The notes beneath the pieces were generated by a model. It was not told where the DNA came from. It searched no databases and saw only the letters and a list, made by a program, of their open reading frames with translations. Of a stretch of DNA of 5,546 nucleotides, positions 1-4,915 are shown one piece after another; the first letter of the stretch is position 1, and each line of letters opens with the position of its first letter. The DNA is from an uncultured Lachnospira sp. (GTDB taxonomy: Bacteria > Bacillota > Clostridia > Lachnospirales > Lachnospiraceae): assembly GCA_934358235.1 (NCBI GenBank), contig CAKRKK010000163.1, forward strand, positions 1 through 5,546, written 5' to 3'. The position numbers and the translations under genes are program-made.

Positions 1-227
1 ATGAAGTATGTGTTGTAGGTACGATCAATATGGATTTCAGAAGCCTTTACCTGCATTTTGAAAATGCTGTGTTTACATATAATAAAGAGCTGGCAGCAAA
101 GGTTAAGGAGGATATGCTTAATAACTTTGAGGTTTCCTGCGAGGTTACAACGGACTATGCAGTTGATGTCATAAGGCCACTTAAGCTTGGAACCTGCCTT
201 TTGCATATGATATCTCCATTACTATAA
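1..227 (+). CDS. cls: Cardiolipin synthase, C-terminal fragment (5' end outside window)
   Basis: Reading from base 3, this is the last 74 codons of a phospholipase-D-superfamily cardiolipin synthase, a membrane enzyme that joins two phosphatidylglycerols into cardiolipin. The visible protein opens with VVGTINMDFRSLYLHFE, the G-T-x-N tail of the second HKD motif plus the conserved D-x-R-S stretch that follows it; the H, K and D of that motif lie just upstream of the window. It ends in LLHMISPLL, close to the R-L-(L/F)-S-P-L-L ending common in bacterial Cls proteins, so the C-terminus looks intact. The stop is TAA at 225-227. The ATG at base 30 is internal, not a start. No clear terminator follows. 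The family call is firm; the exact paralogue is not decidable from the tail. Confidence 0.88.
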   Translation, partial: EVCVVGTINMDFRSLYLHFENAVFTYNKELAAKVKEDMLNNFEVSCEVTTDYAVDVIRPLKLGTCLLHMISPLL

Positions 228-280
228 GTCAGTCTGTAAATCAGTCTGTAATATAGTTGTAATACAGTAATATAGTTGTA
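226..280. repeat. Short direct repeats just after cls
   Basis: Two small repeats follow one another. A 12-base unit (AAGTCAGTCTGT, then AAATCAGTCTGT) is repeated in tandem at 226-237 and 238-249 with one mismatch. A 14-base unit GTAATATAGTTGTA occurs perfectly at 248-261 and 267-280, a 19-base period. The first repeat begins inside the cls stop codon. Function is unknown; slippage-type duplication in a spacer is the simplest explanation. Confidence 0.6.
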
Positions 281-292
281 TGAGTTTTATGC

Positions 293-320
293 TTGCAAGA
301 GTACGAAAAATATATATAAT
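293..320 (+). promoter_or_regulatory. Promoter for the PPase-like/Nudix and nitroreductase unit
   Basis: TTGCAA (293-298) and TATAAT (315-320) are separated by 16 bases, a good sigma-A-type match. Transcription would begin near 327, giving a leader of about 50 nt before the GTG start at 377. No competing hexamer pair as good as this one was seen in the spacer after cls. The call is by pattern only. Confidence 0.55.
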
Positions 321-323
321 TGA

Positions 324-344
324 TTATGCATGAAGTATGCATAA
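324..344. repeat. 8-bp inverted repeat at the predicted transcription start
   Basis: TTATGCAT (324-331) and ATGCATAA (337-344) are perfect inverse complements around a 5-base centre, GAAGT. Because ATGCAT is itself a palindrome, the site is also a direct repeat of ATGCAT spaced 5 bases apart. It sits immediately downstream of the predicted -10 element, where a bound repressor would block transcription. It could be an operator or simply a small 5' hairpin in the mRNA; nothing in the window names a regulator. Confidence 0.4.
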
Positions 345-361
345 GTCATTTACATAAAAGT

Positions 362-370
362 AGAAAGAGG
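362..370 (+). promoter_or_regulatory. Ribosome binding site that fixes the GTG start at 377
   Basis: AGAAAGAGG at 362-370 lies 6 bases before GTG 377-379. The frame stays open upstream to a TTG at 320 and an ATG at 326, but neither has a Shine-Dalgarno sequence and both fall within or next to the predicted promoter and its start point. Confidence 0.7.
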
Positions 371-376
371 TATAAA

Positions 377-1261
377 GTGAAAGAGGAATTAGTTACGGTT
401 AAGGTTGACCACCCCTTAGGAAGTACAGATGAGGATAACCCCTCGGCGGTTTATCCTATTAATGTCGGATATGTTGTAAGTGAAAGTGACCTTGAGCTTT
501 CTTACAATGATGGGCAGCAAAGAGCATACATTGTCGGAGTTGATGTTGCAGTTGATGAATTTGCAGGTGTATTAATAGCAGTAGCCAGAAGAAGAGATGA
601 TTCTGATACGGTATGGATTGTTGCACCGGAAAATATACTTTACAATAAGCAGCAGCTTGAAGAAATAATACATTTTAAAGAGCAGTATTATGACAGCTTT
701 ATTGAAATGGTTGATGAAGAGATGTGGGATGCTTATGATGCTTCGGAGAATAAGTTAGGATATGAGGTCAGAAGAAGCATGGCAAAGTCTTTGCCGGAGG
801 GAGTGTATCATATAGTTGTTATGGTATATACTGTAACTAAAAAAGGCCAGGTGCTTACAACACAGCGTGCACGTAACAAGACATATCCGCTAAAGTGGGA
901 GGTTACAGGTGGTTCTATAATAGCCGGTGAAACTTCAAGACAGGGTGCTGTCAGGGAACTGTATGAGGAAACTGGAATATCACGTAAGCCGGAGGAATTA
1001 ATTTCTTTATATGAATATACAGATCATAAGAAGCATTGTATATATCATGGATATCTTAACCTTAGAGAGGGTGAGGAACGCATTACTCTTCAGCAGGGGG
1101 AAACTATGGATTATATGTATGTTTCATATGAGGAATTCTTTGAATTTATCTTATCAGACAGATTTATTCCATCAGAACAGAAAAGATATATGCTGCATAA
1201 GGATCAGATAAAGAATAGTATAATTAAATGTATTAAGAAAGGAGAGAGCAATGTCTCTTAA
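377..1261 (+). CDS. Fusion of a shortened inorganic-pyrophosphatase-like domain and a Nudix hydrolase
   Basis: A 294-residue soluble protein. Residues about 1-112 resemble the short pyrophosphatase-like proteins of clostridia: VDHPLGS (9-15), VYPINVGYV (25-33), DG (45-46), YIVGVD (51-56) and IVAPEN (81-86). Residues about 140-275 are a Nudix domain with a complete box at 179-201 (G179, E185, R193-E194, E197-E198, G200), preceded by PLKWEVTGG; the wording recalls the isopentenyl-diphosphate-isomerase/YfcD-like branch. Nudix enzymes hydrolyse nucleoside diphosphates linked to another group; the substrate here cannot be read from sequence. In the first domain the metal-binding D-G-D-P-x-D motif of family I pyrophosphatases is reduced to DGQQRA, so it may bind rather than cleave pyrophosphate. 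The GTG start is supported by its ribosome binding site and by homologue-like N-terminal wording. The gene overlaps the following nitroreductase gene by 11 bases, so the two are probably co-translated. Confidence 0.82.
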   Translation: MKEELVTVKVDHPLGSTDEDNPSAVYPINVGYVVSESDLELSYNDGQQRAYIVGVDVAVDEFAGVLIAVARRRDDSDTVWIVAPENILYNKQQLEEIIHFKEQYYDSFIEMVDEEMWDAYDASENKLGYEVRRSMAKSLPEGVYHIVVMVYTVTKKGQVLTTQRARNKTYPLKWEVTGGSIIAGETSRQGAVRELYEETGISRKPEELISLYEYTDHKKHCIYHGYLNLREGEERITLQQGETMDYMYVSYEEFFEFILSDRFIPSEQKRYMLHKDQIKNSIIKCIKKGESNVS

Positions 1262-1814
1262 AGAAGTTGTATTAAAAAACAGGTCATATAGAAGATTCTA
1301 TCAGGATAAGAAGCTGGATATACAGGAGCTTGAAGAGCTTATTGACGTAGCAAGAAATGTAGCTTCTGGTGCTAACAGACAGCCATTAAGATATAAGCTT
1401 GTATGTGATGATGACAATAATGAAAAGGTATTTTCAACCTTAAAGTGGGCGGCTGCGCTTACAGACTGGGATGGACCAGAGGAGGGCGAAAAGCCGGCTG
1501 GCTATATTGTAATATGCTCGCCTGTTGATATACAGGCACCAAGAGATGAGGGAATAGCAGCACAGACGATACTGCTGCTGGCTTCTGAAAAGGGACTTGG
1601 TGGATGTATGTTTGCAAGTGTTAATATTCCTGAGCTTAACAGGAAGCTTGCTATTCCGTCTGAACTGAGTGCAAGAATAGTTATTGCGCTTGGCTATCCT
1701 AAAGAAGAGGTAGTTATAGATGAGGTATCACAGAAGGATAGTCTTAAGTATTACAGAGATGACAATAAGATTCATCACGTTCCAAAGCTAAGACTTGAGG
1801 ATGTTTTGATATAA
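1251..1814 (+). CDS. Nitroreductase-family FMN-dependent oxidoreductase
   Basis: A complete 187-residue cytosolic flavoprotein, near the usual size for the compact nitroreductases. Expected FMN contacts are visible: R11-S12 and R14-R15 near the N-terminus, SGANRQPLRY (39-48, the family's S-x-x-N-x-Q-P segment), then DEGIAAQTILLLASEKGLGG (99-118) and IVIALGYPKEE (143-153). The tail, HHVPKLRLEDVL, is typical of clostridial members. Such enzymes use NAD(P)H to reduce nitro compounds, quinones or other acceptors, and the physiological substrate is rarely known. ATG 1251 has AAAGGAG at 1238-1244, 6 bases upstream, inside the end of the previous gene. The 11-base overlap and the terminator directly downstream make it the last gene of a two-gene unit. 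Pairing with a Nudix protein hints at nucleotide or redox-damage housekeeping, but that is inference. Confidence 0.9.
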   Translation: MSLKEVVLKNRSYRRFYQDKKLDIQELEELIDVARNVASGANRQPLRYKLVCDDDNNEKVFSTLKWAAALTDWDGPEEGEKPAGYIVICSPVDIQAPRDEGIAAQTILLLASEKGLGGCMFASVNIPELNRKLAIPSELSARIVIALGYPKEEVVIDEVSQKDSLKYYRDDNKIHHVPKLRLEDVLI

Positions 1815-1824
1815 TGATATATCA

Positions 1825-1878
1825 TATAATAAAAGAAATCCGGTTTCAGCAAGTTGAAACCGGATTTCTTTTATTATA
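1825..1878. terminator. Bidirectional rho-independent terminator
   Basis: A perfect 24-bp inverted repeat (arms 1825-1848 and 1855-1878) surrounds the 6-base loop GCAAGT. The core is AAATCCGGTTTCA and its complement. Outside the core the left arm is A-rich (ATAATAAAAG) and the right arm T-rich (CTTTTATTAT), so RNA from either strand forms a stem followed by a U-rich stretch. It lies 10 bases after the nitroreductase stop and about 155 bases after the stop of the convergent MATE gene, so it can end both transcripts. Confidence 0.9.
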
Positions 1879-2034
1879 AGCAATTGTTACTATAGTGTTA
1901 TGTGAAACACCTTTAATCTTTTGTTATATACAGCAAAAAGATAATATTATTATACAATATATTTAAGTTTATGTCAAAAGCAAAATTATATTAATCGTTA
2001 ATATTATATTGACAGATATATGTATATATAACTA

Positions 2035-3372
2035 TTATTCTGACTGCTTTACAAGAGTGTGGTAATTCCTGATAAGAAGTGGAAGCTCAGCTATAAGCAT
2101 TCCTACCCAGCCTGCAAGGTAAGATAGTGGAAGAGCCTCTATTCCCATTCCAAGTATAAGAACAAGAGGAACAGCAGCTATAACACGCACTCCCATATTG
2201 ATGAAGCTGCTAAGCAGTGTTATCTTAAGATCACCTATACCGCGGAAATAGCCTTGTATGCCGTTGGTTGCGGCTGGAAGAATATACATAAAGGATATAA
2301 GTCTTAAGTATCTTATACCATGTAGTATAACCTCCTCATCCTTAACAAAAAGAAGCATAAGTGGTCTGGCTAACAGGAAGCATATGACAAATAGAATTAT
2401 TCCATATATGAATTCAAGTATCATTCCACATCTGAAGCCCTCCTTCATACGTTTTTTCTCATTAGCACCTTTGTTCTGTGCCATAAGGGCTGTCATGGCA
2501 TGACCAATATTCTGTTCTGGTGTATAGGCGAAATCATCTATCCTGTTAACAACTGCAAAGGCAGCAGCTACGGATACACCCATGGTATTAACGATTGCCT
2601 GGATACCTATTTTACCTAACTGTACGGTTGCCTGCTGCATGGCAGATACCCATCCATAGCTGATAGTCTTTTTAAGGAGCGAACGGTCAAATACCAGCCA
2701 TTTTCTGCCAAGACAAAGAACTGGGACTTTTTTCTGTATATATATAATACAGAAAAGACAGCACAGCATTTCGCTTATAACGGTAGATATGGCACAGCCA
2801 TTGCTTCCCATTTTAAGAACTATAACAAAGAATAAATCTCCAAGTACATTTAGGATAGAGCTGGCAATAAGAAAGTATAAGGGTGTCTGACTGTCACCAA
2901 GAGCTCTTAGCGTGCTGGAGAAGAAGTTGTATAAAAATGTAAATATCAGACCAAGGAATATTATACGCATATAAGAGGTTGTAAGCTTCATAATGGATGC
3001 ATCAACCTGAAGAATATGCAATATTGGTACTGAAAAGATAATACATAATAAGCTTAATATAAAGGAGAATGCAACACCGGACAGCATAGTTGTGCTAATC
3101 TGGCGGTGAAGCCTGTCATAATCCTTTGCACCATATTGTGTGCCCATAAGTATGCTTGCACCCATACACAGCCCATTAAGAAAAAGAATCATAAGAGTCA
3201 TAACAGGATTGCATATGCCGACTGCTGCTAAGGCCTCCTTACCTACAAACTGTCCTACGATAATACTGTCAACTGCATTATATGTAAGCTGGAACAGATT
3301 GCCTAAAACAAGTGGAATGGTGAATCCTACCAGGAGAGGCATAATCTTTCCTTTAGTTAAATCTTTAGTCAT
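2035..3372 (-). CDS. MATE-family multidrug/cation efflux transporter
   Basis: A complete 445-residue integral membrane protein of the usual MATE length, predicted to have 12 transmembrane helices in two homologous halves. The first half has the signature NLFQLTYNAVDSIIVGQFVG (25-44) followed by KEALAAVG, and the RALGDSQTP loop at 156-164. The second half has QLGKIGIQAIVNTMGVSVAA (251-270), AVVNRIDD (273-280) and GYFRGIGDLK (374-383), the counterpart of the first-half loop. MATE proteins export cationic drugs, dyes or metabolites in exchange for Na+ or H+; the coupling ion and substrate cannot be assigned. The ATG (complement of 3370-3372) has CGAAAGGAA (complement of 3382-3390) 9 bases upstream. 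It is a single-gene unit, convergent with the nitroreductase unit and divergent from the thiE fusion gene. No linked regulator gene is present, so control may act through the leader hairpin or a distant regulator. Confidence 0.93.
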   Translation of the reverse strand: MTKDLTKGKIMPLLVGFTIPLVLGNLFQLTYNAVDSIIVGQFVGKEALAAVGICNPVMTLMILFLNGLCMGASILMGTQYGAKDYDRLHRQISTTMLSGVAFSFILSLLCIIFSVPILHILQVDASIMKLTTSYMRIIFLGLIFTFLYNFFSSTLRALGDSQTPLYFLIASSILNVLGDLFFVIVLKMGSNGCAISTVISEMLCCLFCIIYIQKKVPVLCLGRKWLVFDRSLLKKTISYGWVSAMQQATVQLGKIGIQAIVNTMGVSVAAAFAVVNRIDDFAYTPEQNIGHAMTALMAQNKGANEKKRMKEGFRCGMILEFIYGIILFVICFLLARPLMLLFVKDEEVILHGIRYLRLISFMYILPAATNGIQGYFRGIGDLKITLLSSFINMGVRVIAAVPLVLILGMGIEALPLSYLAGWVGMLIAELPLLIRNYHTLVKQSE

Positions 3373-3395
3373 AATCAGTAGTTCCTTTCGATATT

Positions 3396-3435
3396 AAGAG
3401 GATGTGTCTTATATGTATTGTATACACAACCTCTT
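3396..3435 (-). promoter_or_regulatory. Leader hairpin or operator upstream of the MATE gene
   Basis: AAGAGG-A-TGTGT (3396-3407) faces ACACA-A-CCTCTT (3424-3435): 11 base pairs with one A-A mismatch around a 16-base AT-rich loop. The loop and inner arm contain the palindrome TGTATACA (3419-3426). It lies wholly inside the predicted MATE leader, between the start point near 3444 and the ribosome binding site at 3382-3390. It may be an RNA structure near the ribosome binding site or a DNA operator; it has no U-tract, so it is not an ordinary terminator. Confidence 0.5.
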
Positions 3436-3450
3436 ATTTATTTCCAATAC

Positions 3451-3479
3451 ATTATAAATACAGTTGCGAAAAAATGCAA
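3451..3479 (-). promoter_or_regulatory. Promoter of the MATE gene
   Basis: On the minus strand TTGCAT (complement of 3474-3479) and a perfect TATAAT (complement of 3451-3456) are 17 bases apart, the optimal spacing for the housekeeping sigma factor. The start point would be near 3444, giving a leader of about 72 nt. Confidence 0.65.
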
Positions 3480-3499
3480 AGAAAATTATACTTGCTTTA

Positions 3500-3508
3500 T
3501 GCTATAAT
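3500..3508 (+). promoter_or_regulatory. Extended -10 promoter for the thiE-HAD/mnmA unit
   Basis: TGCTATAAT (3500-3508) is an extended -10 element (TG-n-TATAAT). At the expected -35 spacing (about 3480-3485) only AGAAAA is found, so the promoter would depend on the extended -10 and the A-rich tract upstream. Transcription would begin near 3514-3516. Its upstream region abuts the -35 hexamer of the divergent MATE promoter. Confidence 0.55.
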
Positions 3509-3567
3509 ATTGGGTAGGATTGTGAGAGGGCATAGCACGGAACAATCCGTAGGTATCAAAGTCGAGG

Positions 3568-3607
3568 ACTTTTGCCCCAACATCATAATGATGTTAGTGT
3601 CAAAAGT
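3568..3607. repeat. 40-nt imperfect palindrome in the thiE leader
   Basis: ACTTTTG-CCCC-AACATCAT (3568-3586) and ATGATGTT-AGTGT-CAAAAGT (3588-3607) are inverse complements except for the CCCC versus AGTGT centre of each arm. This nearly symmetric shape is what small dispersed palindromic repeats look like, so the element may be a genomic repeat rather than a gene-specific structure. Only one copy is present in this window. Confidence 0.55.
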
Positions 3608-3621
3608 ATGAATTAAAGTTT

Positions 3622-3627
3622 AGGAGG
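3622..3627 (+). promoter_or_regulatory. Ribosome binding site fixing the GTG start at 3633
   Basis: AGGAGG at 3622-3627 is a full Shine-Dalgarno match 5 bases before GTG 3633-3635. The next in-frame candidate, ATG 3654 (residue 8), has no such sequence. The bases just after it (CTACGG, 3628-3633) can pair with CCGTAG at 3547-3552 in the leader. Confidence 0.85.
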
Positions 3628-3632
3628 CTACG

Positions 3633-4895
3633 GTGAAAGTTACAGGAAAAGATATGCAGCTTTATGCTGTTACAGATACACAATGGCTTAATGGAAGGGA
3701 TTTTCTTGAGGTTGTAGAAGAGGTACTGGCTAATGGAGCCACATTTCTGCAGTTAAGAGAGAAGAATGCCACCCACGAAGAAATAGTAGAAAAGGCAAAG
3801 GCTATAAAGCCTCTTGCTAAGAAATATGGAGTGCCATTTGTTATAGATGACGATATATATGCGGCAAGGGAGGCTGATGTTGATGGAGTTCATATCGGTC
3901 AGAACGATGCTGATTATATGACGGCAAGAAAAGTGCTTGGTGAAGATAAAATAATAGGCATGACAGTAAAGACTAAGGAACAGGCCGAAAATGCAGTAAG
4001 AATGGGTGCAGATTATGTGGGTATGGGAGCAGTATTTCATACAAGCACCAAGCTTGATGCTAAGGATTTAAGCAGAGAGTCACTTATAGAGCTTACAGGA
4101 ATGATGCAGGGTATACCAGTAGTTGCCATTGGCGGAATTAATTATAATAACTGTGATTATCTTAAAGGTACAGGCGTTGATGGAATTGCAGTAGTATCAG
4201 CCATATTTGCAAGGAAAGACTGTGCTGCTGCCACGAGAGAGCTGTTTATAAAAACAAGCGAATTGTTTGGCTATAAGAGAAATATAATATTTGATATGGA
4301 TGGTACGCTTGTTGATTCAATGCCCTTCTGGAAGAATAGCGCAAGAGAGTATGCAGAATACAGAGGTGCGGATATACCGGAGGATTTCGATGAGATAACT
4401 GGTGTTATGGATCTTAATGAGTATGCAGAATATCTTAAAAATGTTCTTGGAATAGATACAAGCCTTGAACAGATTACTAAGGCAGCAGTAGAGCTTATGA
4501 ATAAGCATTATGCATCGGATATTCCGCCTAAAGCGGGTATGGTTGAGCTTGTGAAAAGAGAATATGAAACGGGAAGCAGGCTCGTTATATTTACAGCTTC
4601 AGATAAAGAAAGCGTGGAAATACTTCTTAACAGGCTTGGTCTAAGAGAGTGTTTCTATGATATATATACAGTATATGATATAGGCCTTAAAAAGAGTGAT
4701 AAGAACAGCTATCTTAAGGTGCTTGGACAGGCAGGCATGGCTGCAGAAGAAACCTGGGTTTATGAAGATATATTAAGAGGTGTCAGGGCAGCAAAGGAGG
4801 CCGGGCTTAAGGTATGTGCTGTGTATGATGAGGATTCAGCAAAGGACTGGGGCGTTATTAAGACACTCGCAGATAAAACACTTCTTGAAGTATAA
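3633..4895 (+). CDS. thiE: Thiamine-phosphate synthase (ThiE) fused to a HAD-family phosphatase
   Basis: A 420-residue cytosolic two-domain enzyme. Residues about 8-212 are full-length ThiE, which joins HMP-PP to the thiazole phosphate to give thiamine monophosphate: YAVTD (11-15), QLREK (40-44), IDDD (71-74), DGVHIGQND (84-92), DYVGMGAVFHTSTK (127-140), PVVAIGG (162-168) and DGIAVVSAIF (183-192). Residues about 217-420 are a HAD hydrolase with all four motifs: DMDGT (221-225, nucleophile D221, acid/base D223), T321 in VIFTAS, a lysine, probably K354, and E378-D379 before the RGVRAAKEAGLKV segment. A helical cap lies between motifs I and II. The linker is only a few residues. Some HAD phosphatases clustered with or fused to thiamin genes in clostridia are known to be specific thiamine-monophosphate phosphatases, so this protein likely makes and then dephosphorylates that intermediate; this is inferred for this copy. 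It is followed 20 bases later by mnmA, probably in one transcript. Confidence 0.92.
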   Translation: MKVTGKDMQLYAVTDTQWLNGRDFLEVVEEVLANGATFLQLREKNATHEEIVEKAKAIKPLAKKYGVPFVIDDDIYAAREADVDGVHIGQNDADYMTARKVLGEDKIIGMTVKTKEQAENAVRMGADYVGMGAVFHTSTKLDAKDLSRESLIELTGMMQGIPVVAIGGINYNNCDYLKGTGVDGIAVVSAIFARKDCAAATRELFIKTSELFGYKRNIIFDMDGTLVDSMPFWKNSAREYAEYRGADIPEDFDEITGVMDLNEYAEYLKNVLGIDTSLEQITKAAVELMNKHYASDIPPKAGMVELVKREYETGSRLVIFTASDKESVEILLNRLGLRECFYDIYTVYDIGLKKSDKNSYLKVLGQAGMAAEETWVYEDILRGVRAAKEAGLKVCAVYDEDSAKDWGVIKTLADKTLLEV

Positions 4896-4915
4896 GATTA
4901 TAATGGAGAGAATAT

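Larger units (their letters stand above)
3515..3632 (+). promoter_or_regulatory. Structured 5' leader of the thiE-HAD gene, possible RNA switch
   Basis: About 118 nt lie between the predicted start point and the GTG codon. Visible pairings are GGATTGT (3517-3523) with ACAATCC (3542-3548); ACGG (3537-3540) with CCGT (3547-3550); AAAGTC (3558-3563) with GACTTT (3567-3572); ACTTTTG (3568-3574) with CAAAAGT (3601-3607); AACATCA (3579-3585) with TGATGTT (3589-3595); GGGCA (3528-3532) with TGCCC (3573-3577); and CCGTAG (3547-3552) with CTACGG (3628-3633), which covers the spacer after the Shine-Dalgarno and the first base of the start codon. Several exclude each other. The TPP riboswitch hallmarks (CUGAGA and the ACCUGAU-type segment) are absent, and no terminator U-tract is seen. 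Regulatory function is inferred from pairing only. Confidence 0.4.

Noticed and set aside
320..376. Upstream TTG/ATG starts (320 and 326) for the PPase-like/Nudix gene
   Set aside because: They overlap the -10 element and predicted start point, have no Shine-Dalgarno, and add residues with no similarity to the domain; GTG 377 has AGAAAGAGG at good spacing.
2005..2034. TTGACA-like sequence with TATATA downstream in the spacer after the terminator, as a plus-strand promoter
   Set aside because: The hexamers are too close together for a promoter, and no plus-strand gene lies downstream; the area is simply AT-rich.
3402..3611. A 69-codon plus-strand open frame in the MATE/thiE spacer
   Set aside because: It starts in the MATE leader with no ribosome binding site, runs through both predicted promoters and the palindrome, and has no recognisable domain. 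The stretch is better explained as a control region.
3515..3632. A TPP riboswitch before thiE
   Set aside because: The conserved CUGAGA and ACCUGAU-type segments of the THI-box are not present, and the helices seen do not form its two-arm arrangement.
3515..3632. An HMP-PP (thiS-motif) riboswitch before thiE
   Set aside because: That class is built into an intrinsic terminator stem followed by U residues; no U-tract follows the 3568-3607 hairpin. I could not compare against the covariance model, so this rejection is provisional.
3753..4040. A 95-codon minus-strand open frame inside thiE
   Set aside because: It lies opposite the most conserved ThiE motifs, lacks a ribosome binding site, and its translation is low-complexity (I/Y/F/C-rich) without family resemblance.
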